Position numbers and translations under genes: made by a program. DNA of 64,000 nt from Balanoglossus misakiensis (Eukaryota; Hemichordata), in contig CM082581.2 of NCBI GenBank assembly GCA_040954595.2, positions 4,278,001-4,342,000 of the forward strand, written 5' to 3'. Numbering within the stretch: position 1 is the stretch's first letter; each line of letters begins with the position of its first letter. Positions 42,025 to 54,625 of the stretch are shown here, piece by piece. Under the pieces are notes generated by a model that did not search any database, had not been told where the DNA came from, and saw only the letters and a list, made by a program, of their open reading frames with translations.

Positions 42025-45000
42025 TCAAAGACCGGTATAGACTGGTTCTTTCTCTGCGCTCTCCGTAATCAACGGTTTAATTTCTTCCGAGTCACCTCGC
42101 AGTTTTCGCCTCTGTCTGACCTTGTACAACGCTATTCCCACAATGCAACTGAAAACTACCAGACATGCTGCGCTTATAAGTATGTAGAGCCCCGTGGTTG
42201 CCGTGCATTTCTGAAATGAAGAAATATGAAAGAACAGTTTCAAGAAAAATCCATCGATTCATGCCAAGCGTCACACACGACCTTGCTTACCCAAACGATT
42301 GACACGATGCTGTCTACATAAATACAAAGAGACACAAGTAAACAAGTGTTGTGCGTGATAGTCATCTGCAAGTTTTCGACGCCCATCACAGTACGTCAGC
42401 AGACCGTACGATTCCACACAACCGCTTTGATGCCATGGACAGGCCCTTTTGAAAATTAGTTGTCCAAACAGATTTGTTCTTAGTTTAGGCACAGATTTCA
42501 TTCAAAAACTGTAAAAGATGTGAAAAAAATCACAAAGATCTATCCCTATTGAAGTTATAGTATGGTGTGCCCACTTGGTCTGTTGCATTTGACAACTTTC
42601 CAAGCATTTGACTTCTCTTACTGTGACATATCTATCCTATGCATCTAACTAGTAGTAATGACATTTTCTTACTTTTCCTTTAAAAACAAATAAGGATTTA
42701 CATCTCAGAGGTGCACTGCTACCAGCTGGGCAATGAGCATCTGCAGGACAGGTTTCTGGTGTACAACTGGGACACTGAAATAAACAATCATGGTCATACA
42801 TCATTTGCATCAGATCATCTCCATCAAAGTATAACATCTTTCAAAACACCGCATCCATCGATATGTAGATTATATAATAAAAGGCATGCAATTTGAATCA
42901 GGGTTTCAACACTGTTGATTTTTAGCTCCTGTCACACTTTACAACTGATTTGTATAGTTCCAGCCATGATAACTTAATTTGAAACAGTTCTCATCCACAA
43001 ACCAGCAATTTCAATCACCAATGTGATATGTGCAATGTTTCTTAAGTTTTTGCAGAGGACAGATGAACACATCTGACAGGCAGACACTTATAGCCTTCAT
43101 CAAGAGTGCATTTACCACACACTATGACCAACAGAGGTAAATATAAATTAAAAGTGCCACTCACAGGACAGAAGTAGCCCTCTGGACATTCCAGACATGT
43201 CTCTTGTCCTTCCTTGGTCTGGTACCATCCCGACTGGCATGTTGTACACAACACAGTGCTCGTCTTCTCCTTGTAATAACCTTTGGAACATTTGGAGCAC
43301 GACCATGACCCTGCAGTTCGAGCCTCATGGCCAGGTGGACAACCTTGGCAAACAATGCAACCTGTCTCGTTGCAGAACGACCCCACAGGGCAAAGGTCAC
43401 ACTTGGATTGACCCGTGTGTAATTGATGAGTTCCATTTTTGCATAGTGTACATTGTGTGGAGTTCATCTGGTCAGTGTATGAACCTGAAATTCAATCAAA
43501 TTTACATCAATATTTGAAAAACTCAAAAGAACTGCAACTTACAATAACTGATATGGCTAGATGACATGATGAGTGTGTTCTTGGTGAACAACGCATCATC
43601 ATTGTTGATATCTGTGATTTGTGTTACCTGTGTCTGTTTTACTCCAAGAATACTTACCTTCAATTTTACAAATCTACATTAAATGACTAGATGAGAAATT
43701 AAGAAGAAGCTATCAATGTGGTTTTGCTTTGTTACATATCTCTTCAGGCTTGGTTTGTCAGGAAAATAAGTTTTGGTACCTACACCATAAAAGATCCCTA
43801 CAAGTCTCTTTAACAGGTGGCATTATGATTGATGGGTAAAAAGATTGTGTCTGTGAAAAAATGACAACAATGTAAAAGTCAATTTCAACCACTCCTGTTT
43901 GTGACCACATTTGATGAGGTCAGATGTATATCTCTCTCGCTACTTTACCTTGAAAACATGGCTGACATTGTGCTTGAGCAGTCAGATTGTTATAGTAACC
44001 CTGGTCACATTTGGAACATATTGGACACCCAGGTATTCTGCAGAATATGAATAAAAATACTGTGAGTACAGTAAGTATATTTGAGTAGATGGTAGAAAAA
44101 ACTCAATGACACAAATTGATACAAGTGAAATATATAAGTGAAAGTCAGCATATCAGCGATGAGTTTTCATCCAAAAAAAAAAAAATCCAAAAAAAAATCA
44201 TAACCAATTGACTGCATGCCCAGTGGCCATAATTAGTATCACGACAAGAACTGACATGCTTGTGTATGCCATAATACATTGTCATTCTACAGAGTTTGAA
44301 TTGAACTGGTTCAGGAAAGTCTGAGTAATGGCTCCACTATATTCACAGACAATTGTTCACCTTCAAGGCCCATTTACAGGTATATAGATCCGGAAATCAG
44401 TGCAAGAACTGATGGCATATAAACATGAAATCTCCAGTGATATTTCACACTAAGCGTGGTGATATTCATTTTGAATGTCACTAGAGGGAGGTGATATCTA
44501 TATAGTTATTTTACATAACTATGTCTTAAAACATAACTTTACCTATTTTGAAACATAATCTTACTTTGCATGAATGTTGATGAATATAGAATCTTTGAAA
44601 AGACCTCAGATGCATTCAAGACCCATCCTACTTACTTTGTATAAAATCCTTGCGGACATTCCTTACATTGGATTTCTCCACCTTCATCTTGATAATAGCC
44701 CGGATTGCACGGAAGACAGTGTGTCGCATTTGTTACATTATTATAGTAACCAGCTGCACACGGACGACAGGCAGCTTGTCCAGATTTATTGCTATAGAAA
44801 CCTGCATCACATGGTTCACACTCTATGTTTCCTGTTGAACTAAAAATATATCAACTGAGATTATTTTATTTGTTTTGAAATATCGTTCTACAAACTGCTT
44901 TCGGTCTCTCTGATATTCCAATTGAAAATTTGGCAAAGTGTAAGTGACATCAGCTCAGCAGCTGTGTTATAATTTATTGCTGTGTCCCAGTTGGGCTCTA

Positions 45001-47669
45001 AGTTTAAATCGGTATTGTTTTCAACCTCCTTATTTTCACATCTGAAAATTCTTATTGAAATATACCATCATATATTTTTCTCACTCAATGATAGTGCAGG
45101 CCATTCTTAGCTGGCTCATAAGTCTTGAATAGTTTTATTTCATTGCATGTTAAGGGTACAAACCACATTATACTAATAATTGCATCATGGGTAATATCAT
45201 CAACAACTGTTTACTCTCAAAGTAAGTTTGAAGAGATACTATTATACCTGTATTTCATGATTTGTGTCTAAAAATACTGTCTTTGTAGTTAGTATATGAC
45301 AGTCGTGTACATGTATAATTGTTTTAACTTTTTGTCAATATTTCCTGCCACATAATATCAGTATTGACCCAACATAAAATTAACTTATTAACTTCCATTA
45401 TAATTGTTAAATATACATGTAGCTGAGGTAGAAAAGAACCTATTTATAAAGTTAGAGATTATCAGTGGAGATTGGGTTCTGCAGCAATCTGAAGATGTTA
45501 TTTTGCACTTACTTGACAGCATATCCATGCTGACATGGAACACATTTTGTTTGGTTTACTTTGGGTTGAAAATGGCCTATGGGACAATCCGTACAGGCCT
45601 CTGTTACATTACACATCCCTTCATAGCAACAAACACATGAGTTACTTGCTGTGGAAGAAACAGAAGAATAATTGGTGAGGATTTATTGAACTTCTTGTAA
45701 TATTCTCCCTCCTATCACATGCTGTCAAGATTTGAATGAAAACACTGACAAATCAAATCAAACTTCTAATTTAACTCATCATAATACAATGTATAATGGT
45801 TTATTACTCACTGTGGTTGGAGAATGTGCCTTGACCACATTGTGTGCAGTTATTAGGGTCGATATCTGTACAATCTTCAGATATTGTGCTTCTTTTAAAC
45901 AGACGATACACCGGATTATATAACGACATAGGCCATGGTGACCAACTTGCAACGCCAACTGTAAGTGTAAATTTGAAGAAAATAAATTCATTAACGTTTT
46001 TAGTTTCACCCCCATTTCCCTCTATAGAGATCCAACTTTATGATAGGAAACAATGGATTTGGACCAAACCATGGTGGTGAAAGGGTTAAAGCATGGTCCC
46101 TCTGTTGAGGGACCGTGATTAAACCCACTGCAGCTGACCAAAAAGTACCATGCATTCTTCAGAGAGATGCTTTCAATTTCCCAGCACTAAGCTATAATTT
46201 CTTTGAAAATGTTCTTATTTCAATCCTTGGTAATATACTTGGTAATATTCATGTGACTTGCAAATCATAAATTATTCATAAAAATCAAAGTCATAGTCAC
46301 CATTGCCAAAGTTTGAAAATTGCCAGTGGCCACATTTGGTAAGCTTTAAAAAAATATAAGTTGCCCCTTTGATTTCAAACCATCACATTGAAAAAATGCA
46401 AAAAGATACAAATAAATGGGACTTTCAAACATCTTTAAACAACCAGAAAAATGTAAAGACTAACATAGTGTACTGTTTGAATGGAAAATTGGGCCATTTC
46501 CTCATTGTTTGCAGTAATATTTTTGTATTATCCGATTATTTAGGACAGCATATAGACTTATACACTCTTGTTGGCTTTCTGTGTAAGTTGAACTTGAAGT
46601 AATTTTTTTGCATTGGAGCTGAATCAGGACGTACTGACATGTGATATGGTTGAGTAGTCTTTGAAGGTATAAAATTCAATCATTAAATCCTGTACAGAAA
46701 CAAACCTGTGTTGATAATCATGTAGTCATCAGACAGTATACAACATATGCAGTGTATATTTTACATTATGAATCTGACTCAACACAAATAGTCACATGCT
46801 TTTCATGTGCACCAAAAGTTCTTGTGTTGGAGTTTGTACTTCCAGCAAGTGCTATTTTCACTCCTAGTATGTGAGACACCCCCCCCCCCCCCCCTGCATG
46901 TAGGAGATAAACAGATTGAGAAAGAGGGCGGTGCCAATCATTGCCTATATCTGATGATGCCCACTGGCACTTGAACTAACAACTAAAATTATTCAGGTCA
47001 CTACAGGTATTGAAATGATTGTGATTATTGTGTTTTTATATACAGTTACAACAACTCCATGCATTGTAACCCACAGCTGCAATTAAAACCATTTAGTCAG
47101 TGCAGTTTTTTGTTCAAATGCCGGGATCAGGATTAAACGTCCAGCATTCAGCTTATCAATACAACATGTGTAAGTGTATAGTCAGCATTGTTATTGTGCA
47201 ACATTTGGATTCCAGTCTGGAATAGAATTCATTTGTCAACAATAACAATGATACACACACAGGCTATGTTGACAGGTAGAGTACTGGATATTATTAACAT
47301 GCTGTGTTGAGTAGAGCAAGAAATTGCGTTTGATCATGGAGGTACTAGCCACTGAACAAAATACTCAGCCAAAAGTTACAGCTAATGTCCCTTTAAAACG
47401 GCTACTACAACTCCAACTTCAAATAGGGAACATGTATGACAAACTCTTCTTGTTTTATCGAGAAATACACGATTGTTTCTTATAAACTTTGTTACGTAAC
47501 ACAATATATAAGTAAGATCATAACAAAAACATGTCTTGAGAGTCAGAGTTTAGTCTCGGGGCCACTTGCAAGTTGCAGTGCACGTCCGATTTGTATCCCA
47601 GCCAGCTGCAGACTTACCTTGTGCAAACGTTACGCAGACAAAACAACAAATGAACACTTTGAACTTCAT
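42025..47669 (-). CDS. Type I membrane protein with ephrin-receptor-like (GCC2/GCC3) cysteine-rich repeats
   Basis: Function unknown; probably a glycosylated surface or endosomal receptor-like protein. Coding exons, 5' to 3': 47669-47618, 45958-45812, 45648-45513, 44839-44636, 44037-43949, 43484-43165, 42774-42673, 42210-42025. They join in frame to 411 aa. Residues 1-16 are a signal peptide (MKFKVFICCFVCVTFAQ). The ectodomain repeats units of the type C-x-x-C-x-x-G-(Y/F)-(Y/F), for example CRPCAAGYYNNVTNATHCLP and CPQGFYTK. About ten N-x-S/T sites are visible. A membrane span at about 354-378 (LYILISAACLVVFSCIVGIA) is followed by a basic stop (KVRQRRK). The 33-residue tail has an acidic dileucine-type motif (EIKPLI) and ends YTGL, a YxxPhi motif. 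The repeats resemble those of Eph receptors and ELAPOR proteins, but this protein is much shorter and lacks a kinase. It is divergent from the polymerase gene at 47921. Confidence 0.82.
46003..46089. repeat. Small inverted-repeat element, family C
   Basis: GTTTCACCCCCATTTCCCTC at the left and CCATGGTGGTGAAAGGGTTA at the right. It lies in the large first intron of the cysteine-rich gene. Confidence 0.75.
46881..46896 (+). repeat. Poly-C tract
   Basis: Uninterrupted C run in the first intron of the cysteine-rich gene. Confidence 0.85.
47085..47397. repeat. MITE-like element, family B, left end degraded
   Basis: Shares AATTCATTTGTCAACAATAA, GGCTATGTTGACAGGTAGAG, GAGTAGAGCAAGAAATTGCG and the terminus TACAGCTAATGTCCCTTTAA with 12319-12670. 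Confidence 0.75.
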
Positions 47670-47920
47670 TTTAGTATCTTCACAGGCGTATCTTATGTTG
47701 TACGGCTAAATCTCCCAAACTTCTAGTCACCCTTCCGATCATTTTGCAAGTAAACGCAATCATTACACGTACTGCATGACAAAATCCATCTCCACAAGTA
47801 CAACAGGTCATGTGTTCAACCAGTCATGTGACTTGTGAATGACCTTGAGGTCCCTTGAGGTCATTCTTGCTCGATGCTGCGAGTATACAAGTGCGCCACC
47901 ATGCGTCAGGAAACTTCAAA
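47670..47920. promoter_or_regulatory. Compact bidirectional promoter
   Basis: Only 251 bp separate the minus-strand ATG of the cysteine-rich gene from the plus-strand ATG of the polymerase gene. Both 5' UTRs and promoters must fit here, unless untranslated first exons lie inside the other gene. It contains a repeated CCTTGAGGTC and a CAGTCATGTG motif. No TATA box stands out. Confidence 0.6.
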
Positions 47921-48011
47921 ATGGCAGCACCAGCAAGTAAACGTCGCCGCAAAGGATGTGATGTCCCGGAACAACCCTCCGCTAAATATCCTGATGTTTT
48001 GTTGTTTATAG
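47901..48011 (+). promoter_or_regulatory. Out-of-frame upstream ORF overlapping the polymerase start
   Basis: An ATG at 47901 sits in an ideal context (GCCACCATGC) and opens 36 codons, ending TAG at 48009-48011. It overlaps the main ATG (47921) in another frame. If the mRNA starts above 47901, scanning ribosomes would meet it first. Confidence 0.5.
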
Positions 48012-51000
48012 TTGATAGAAATATTCCAAAAGTACGTCACCGGCATTTAAAGACGATTGCTCGGAAGAAAGGGATACCAGTCGCCGAGAAATTGGGGTAA
48101 CTACTAATTAATTCGCAACCGACTTCTGATTGGCCATTTCCACACATCTGCGGTAGACTACAGCAACCAGCTGTGATTGGTCAATTACGCTCTGAACTCT
48201 TGGAACAGGTGTGCAAAGTAGTCGCTCCAGAAAATTTGACCCGGTCGCCGATGTTTGATCTCTGATGCATCTCATAAAAACTAGGCTGTACTACACATTT
48301 TTTTGGGGGGGGGGGGGGGGGGGGCTTAACAGGAGAAATACAATTTGTCCCTTTTACACAAGCATGAGAGATGTGGGTAAGGAGGGGTGAACTGACATTT
48401 TGATATGATTGGCTACACTACTAATAGGCCAATAAAAATCACATAATTGTAATTGATGGGGTCTTCTGTGTCCTCATTCTGGCATTCATACCTTAATTAA
48501 TTTCTAACTTTCATTTTTTTTAACCAGAAAGGAAGTCACTCACATTGTATCTGAATTGGAAACTCGGGAAAAAGTAATAGAAGTTTTGAGAAAACAATTC
48601 AAAGGAGACTTCATCAATGACAATGCAGAAGTGCTATCGATGGATTGGTTTACAGCCACCATGGAAGAAAGCAAGGTCGTGGAAGTCACTGATAAACACA
48701 GGTTGCCTAGGGAACAAAAGGTGTGATTGTTTGAAAATCAATGTTCCAGCATTTGCCAAAGGAATACATTATGGTAGTTTCTTGTCCTCCAGTTTATAGT
48801 CTCAGTGGCACTCCCAGGGAAGATGGGACTACTTTTTGTCAATTACTTGGTCGGTGAAAGTGTTAGAAAGTCTATCAGTCACTAGGTTTACTCGCAAAAT
48901 TCTCAACCTTAAACAGGGATTTTTGGGGGGTCTAAGTTTTTCCTTTATTTCACAAAAAGAAACTTTTTCTAAGTCTATGCTGTAGTAGAAACAGAAAGTT
49001 TCAAAAGTACCTTATGTTTTTGAAATAATCAGACTTAAGTTCTCAATCATAGTCTCGTTATCTTTGCAGCCCATTGAAGAAAGCCAGCCAAAGGAGGAAG
49101 AGTTCCAAATTGCAAAATATGCTTGCCAAAGGAAAACACCATTAAAACATTTTAACAAAAAATTTACAGTAAGTAAAAAAACTGCTGACTATCGGACAAC
49201 CAGCTGCATTCAACGTTCACTATCTGGAACTTTTGATTATTTTTTTCTGTTTTTTTTTTGTTCTATATCAAGCACATTTTCTTGTCTGGCTTCCTACAGC
49301 AGGATTTAATGCCTATAGTCTTTATCTTCTTAACATTTTTTTCTATGGATGTAAGTTATAGTGAAATGTAGTACAAGCTTCTTAAACTGTTTCTCATATT
49401 TTGCTCAAGATATAGAAGGTTAAACCAGAAATTCTGTCTTAACCCTTTCACCACCATGGTTCAGACCAAACCCATTGTTGGACCATGCAATGTCTGTCGA
49501 TATGTTGTCATTACTAGGATGCATTGGAAGTTCTTGAGAAGTATGCTGATTTGAGCGGCGGCGAGCAGGATTACTCCAGAGCCTTGGCATTCAGGAGAGC
49601 ATCTGCAGCACTCAAATCTTTACCTAGAACTGTAACTAGTATCCAAGATGTTGCCAAGCTCTCGGACATTGGAAAACATTGCAGAGAAGTTATACAAGTA
49701 AGTTACAGTAGCTAACTATTGCTTGACACTTTGATGAAATGCTGAGTGGAGTTATATGTAGAACAGATAAATGTTTATCACCTTCCTTCTGTAATTTTGT
49801 GTCATGTACACACCTTATAGAAGCAACGGTGACAGCAGACCAGTTTCTCTTCTTTGGTACAGACTGACTTGGTAATCATTTTGAATTGATTTCAGATTAA
49901 TGATACCTAAATAAAGTGTGATAATATGTGAATCCTGCCCCGCCTATGGAGCAGGGTTTGCTTACTATTTTCGAAACAGTGACATCACCTCTTGTGAAGA
50001 GGTGATTTATGGTGGAAACTCCTCAGTCAACATGCATGATTAGACAGTTAACTCAGCACTCTTCTGAGCTCACAGGGCTATTATGAAACAAGTGTTATCA
50101 AGATAGAATTCTAGCAAGTTGTTGTGGGACAAGGTGGTTTGGAGTGATTTGGTTATGGGACCAAGTGACTTATGCTACATCTTGCCCACCCTATTCATTT
50201 TCTTTTAGGAGATCCTAGAGGATGGTCACTCGACTGAAGTTGATGATATCCAATCCAAAGAGTGGTTTCACACAATGAAGGTATTGTTTGATGTCCAGTG
50301 ATGTCAGTAACATTTTGTAGCAGCATCCTGTGAAAAGTCCACTTGTATGTACAAAATGTATGGCAAAAATGCTGCATGATTTCCTGTTGGAATTCATACA
50401 TTGAAAAGTCTTAATGACAAACTTCAAAACCAGATCTCAGATTTTCTTTTCACATCTTCTGTTTGTTTGTTTGTCTGTTATACGCTATTGAAAAGGTTAC
50501 ACTAGGGTGCACTCTTGGTAAAAAAGAAATCACAGATCATCAAAGTTCATTTGAAAGCTGGAGGAAAAATGTTTATTATGTTTGCAAGAAAGAGCAATGT
50601 GTTGGACACTCTTCCAGCCTTGGGTTTGTCAACCAGCGCTTCATGCGTCTAATCCAAGTATACTGACAGTTGTTCACAGGTGTCTATGGATGCGGTCCAG
50701 CAACTGCACGGAAATGGTACGATATGGGACTGAGGACTTTGAAAGATCTAACATCAAGTGAGAAAATCAATCTCACTAAAGACCAGACAAAAGGTAAAGG
50801 CAAAATTCCAATGATAAGAAACATGAAACAGTGGAGGCCCACAGAATGCAACTTTGTCACAGTGTAATACAGAATTCTGTGGTAACACGGTCGATCATTC
50901 CAAAGATAATAATGAACTGTGTAATAGTTTGGGGTTATCAATCTACTAGTAAGTTTGGTTGATAAATTGTTTTATTCAAGTCATGTGGCTTTATAACACA

Positions 51001-52992
51001 CTTCATGCTCATTGTGTCTTGTGATTCGCTAGAATCAGTCACGTGTTCAAGACATACTGTCATGTGACTTACAAGAGCTCACATTCTGTGCATCATCTGG
51101 CAAAATATCAGCCAATGAGTCCTTATCTCTTGAACCTCCAGAGAAAAGGGCGAGATTTTTCAACATGGAACTTTTGGGATAGCGAAAATTTACCTAAGCA
51201 CCACGTACATCTTTGTAGCCTACAATCGTAAAAGACATGGAAAGAGCAAGCGCTAGGAATATCTAGGTAACAGCATGAGTCGTGTTATAAGACACACATT
51301 GCCTGGCGTATTTTCAAACTGTAGCACCCATTTATTACCCCTGGTGGCTAAATATTAATATTCATGATGTATGAAGATTAAGAACACACCACACATGGCA
51401 TGTTTTGTATTCTTTTTTACAGGATTGCAATACTACCATGATTTACAAATACCAGTTGCCAGACGAGAAGCTGAAGCCGTCAGGAATCTAATCGTGGAAG
51501 AGTTGAATGAAATTGCAGATGGGTTGTCAGTGCTGATGACTGGAGGATTTATCAGGTAAAATGCTGTTGAAAACATTGAGTAACACCCATGCTCATTAAT
51601 GCAGTTAGTCACTTGTAGTAAATTAAATTATTGCCTTCTAAGATGTCATAATCATGATCACATGTTGAGCAGTGACCCGAGTTTCCTTGGTTAGTGTCCT
51701 TGACGTGCAAAATCAATTGTATCCAATTTTTTGAAATGTTAGAGGAAAAGGGTAGACTGTGTTTGACTGCGAGTTAGGAAAATGAAAAAAAACAGGAGTC
51801 TGGATTCTAGACACCCATGGTGCATACAAATTCTAGACACCCACGGTGCATACAAATTCTAGGTTTCAACTCTTCACAATTCAGTGAGTATATAGCGCTG
51901 TAATGTATAGTCACTGTCAAGTCTGCACCTCTGCGAAATGATATTTGTATTCTGACTTCTTTGTTCCTTCTCAGGGGCAAGGATTCAGGACACGACGCGG
52001 ATTTCCTCATATCACACCCAGAGGAGGGAAAAGAATGCGGCGTTCTCAATAAACTGATTTCCCGTCTCACGGAAAAGGGTTTGATCCTGCATTGCAGCGG
52101 TCAAACGAGCACATTCAAGGCACAGTCGGCCAAGGCTCCCAAACATCACAAGAACAGCGTGCTGGATCAGTTCGAGAAATGCCTGACTATGCTTAAGCTG
52201 GAAGATTCGATGCTTGAGACTCGGACCACAGCGGCTGTGAAAGATACACAGGCCACGGACATCTCAGCAAAACAAGGCATAAGTGCAGGTGACTGGAAAG
52301 TGAGCGAAGACAAAATGCCATCAGTCAGTGGAACTCCAGAGGACGACAAACACTGGCGAGCGATCAGAGTTGATTTTGTGGTGTGCCCTGCTAGTCAATA
52401 TGCTTACGCCTTGCTGGGCTGGACAGGATCTCGAATGTTCAACCGGTCCATCAGACTCTACTCAGACAGAGAACTCAATATGACTCTCACCAGTCATGGA
52501 CTCTATGATAGGAGTGGGGTAAGTATGGCCTACTTTAGTAATATCAATGTCATGTAAGTTCCAGGGTGGGCCCGCAGTTAGTAACACTAATTCGCAGTTT
52601 TTCAGTCTCTGGGCATGAAAGAAGATACATTGAGCTCACTTAATAATGCAATAAATCATAATTTATGTGATTGAAGCAGTGAGTATTAAGCTGTCAAGTA
52701 AAATAATTTATTGTCTTGGCTGATACCTTTTTGAACCCTGTATGTGTGAGGTATTATAATTTATAATTTATGATTCAACAAATTTCAGTGAGGAACAAAA
52801 CATAACCTTTCACATGAATAAATGAAGACCCAATTACGGTACTAGTGAATTTTTTCCTATTATTTCATCATTGCATTGACTATGCTTTTTTCCGATGTTT
52901 TACAGCAAAGGTTCCTACCAGCATCATCTGAGAAAGAAATCTTCGAGCATTTGAAGCTGACATATCTGGAACCAGGAGACAGGAATTGCTAG
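47921..52992 (+). CDS. POLM: X-family DNA polymerase, Pol mu / terminal transferase type
   Basis: Nuclear polymerase expected to act in gap filling during non-homologous end joining. Exons: 47921-48096, 48528-48720, 49070-49168, 49518-49697, 50209-50280, 50670-50793, 51423-51555, 51975-52518, 52906-52992. All phases agree, giving 535 aa (human TdT and Pol mu are about 500). A basic KRRRK patch near residue 8 could be a nuclear signal. BRCT spans about 22-113 (KEVTHIVSELE, LSMDWFTATMEESK). The 8-kDa and fingers region with helix-hairpin-helix motifs spans about 160-290 (GVYGCGPATARKWYDMG). The palm carries GGFIRGKDSGHDADF with metal ligands D333 and D335, and RVDF with D459. Loop 1 is present (STFKAQSAK to DQFEKCL), as in TdT and Pol mu but not Pol lambda. 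GWTGSRMF and the C-terminal LEPGDRNC match the family. HPEEGKECG and SHGLYD favour Pol mu slightly, LFTGVYGCG and STF favour TdT; it may predate their split. Confidence 0.92.
48305..48324 (+). repeat. Poly-G tract in the first polymerase intron
   Basis: G run of about 20 directly after a T run. Confidence 0.85.
49439..49490. repeat. Small inverted-repeat element, family C (partial)
   Basis: TTAACCCTTTCACCACCATG followed by GTTCAGACCAAACCCATTGT, truncated before the second terminus. In a polymerase-gene intron. Confidence 0.6.
51804..51862 (+). repeat. Tandem duplication, about 30-bp unit, two copies
   Basis: ATTCTAGACACCCATGGTGC and ATTCTAGACACCCACGGTGC, each followed by ATACAA, in a polymerase-gene intron. 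Confidence 0.75.
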
Positions 52993-53680
52993 CACCACTC
53001 GTTAAAACTTGGAAACCAATAAACAGACATCAGTACTACCAGTGACAATGACTTAGTCTCCCAAACAACATTATGTAAATCGAAGTATATGAGCAATGTC
53101 TTAGTTAGGAAGAACATTTCTAGCTTCTCTGCAAGCAACTTTACTATTTATCACTTTGCTGAATATTTTTAACTTCAGGAAGTCATTTCTCTTGCCAGTA
53201 AAAGAATTTTGTAAACTGTTTTTATGATTTTGCTATAAATTTGTCAAAAAAAAAATAAAACAGAAGAAATCGTTTATATTTTTCTCAGGAAATAGTTGAT
53301 TCAAAAATAGCTTTAATTAGTAAAACTATCAATTTTAATATAATGAATTGAAGCCTGTACTTTAAAAAAGATTATTTTATTTAATGTGGTACAATCAATA
53401 TGTAAATTATTTCAATGTGGGTCATTCATCAAAAAATTCATGTATTTTGTCAGAACTTCTCAATAATCAGGGAAGATATATCTCATTTATTTTAAGTCAA
53501 CTTCACTCCGGAAATGACCATTGTTTGTCTCTCAATGTTTACAAATACTTTTTCATGTCATAATGACATATAAAGAATGTCCAATAATTGTGAAGAATTT
53601 TTAATTGAAGGCTACATGTAACTGTATAATATGTTTTTGTCGATATTTCAAATAAAGTTTTAAAAGCATATTTGAGCTCC
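52993..53680 (+). other. POLM: Polymerase-gene 3' untranslated region with poly(A) signals
   Basis: AATAAA hexamers occur near 53254 and at 53651-53656 downstream of the stop codon. Additional ones near 53790 and 54040 could give longer ends. Confidence 0.5.
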
Positions 53681-54536
53681 ATTTGGTTATAGCTATCTTA
53701 TGGAGTAAGCTTACATTTGTAATCTTGACATTTTACTCAAATTTGTAGTCTGTTGAATGTAGCATCATAACTCTTGTACATAACTATAGAGAAATAAATT
53801 CAGTCTGCTGTATGATGTAACAAGGATAGCTAGACTATCATTGAAGAAAATTCACTCCTGTTTGTGTACAGTATCCAGTTTCCTTAGATGGAGGACTTTG
53901 CAATGATTCTCTTGTGTATAATAAATAAATATATAACGCTTTCCGAATTTTGTACACTATATGTTAACATGTTGATCAATGTCAAATGTTGTCACCTTGG
54001 AAATATTTATTTTTGTACTGAAGAATGTTTCGTTAGAAATAAATGAAAATAGAATTTTGATTATTTAGTCATGAATCTGTGAATGTGATGTTTGGAAAAA
54101 ATTTGAGGTTTTTTTGAACGGGAGAGTGGGAATGGGATGTTATTGTGTGCATTCCTGGCTTTTTTTATCTTGCAGTAAATTAAACTGTCATATGTATGTA
54201 CATGTATATGCGTATATTGGGAATTTTGAAATCAAATGAAAGCTAAAATTAAGTAACCTACCCATTCCATCACAACTGAATATACTTACACATTACCCAT
54301 TAAAAGGCGAAGTTGTTGATTAGAATCTAACATATCACTCAATTTATGAGTTACAGAGTAGTTCTTTGGACACCGAGGGCGCTGTCTATAGAAAATGACT
54401 TTGTATTCCTACAATCCTTTAAAGGCATTTTTCTCAATCCCAGGGCAGAACAATGGAGGCAAATAAGAAATCCTTTGTGTTAGCACGTAACTGTTCATTG
54501 GAAAGAAAAGATTTGACCTACAGTTAGGAAGGGCCT

Positions 54537-54625
54537 TTAAGGGACCGTTCAGTTTTTACGGCTGGGGGGGGGGGGGGTGGTCACTTAAATTATGGAATCC
54601 CAAAGAGGGGGGGGGGGGGGTCATC
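54537..54625. repeat. G-rich transposon-end fragment
   Basis: TTTAAGGGACCGTTCAGTTTTTAC followed by two poly-G runs separated by TGGTCACTTAAATTATGG. The TTAAGGGAC(T/C)GT(C/T)CAG start resembles the terminus at 55246. Confidence 0.6.

Noticed and set aside
42271-42501. Minus-strand open frame with several cysteines (ACPWHQSGCVES and so on) between the last two exons of the cysteine-rich gene
   Set aside because: The preceding exon ends in phase 0 and the membrane-span exon starts in phase 0, so these join directly. Inserting this frame, whose donor is in phase 1, would shift the membrane span out of frame, and no fitting acceptor is present.
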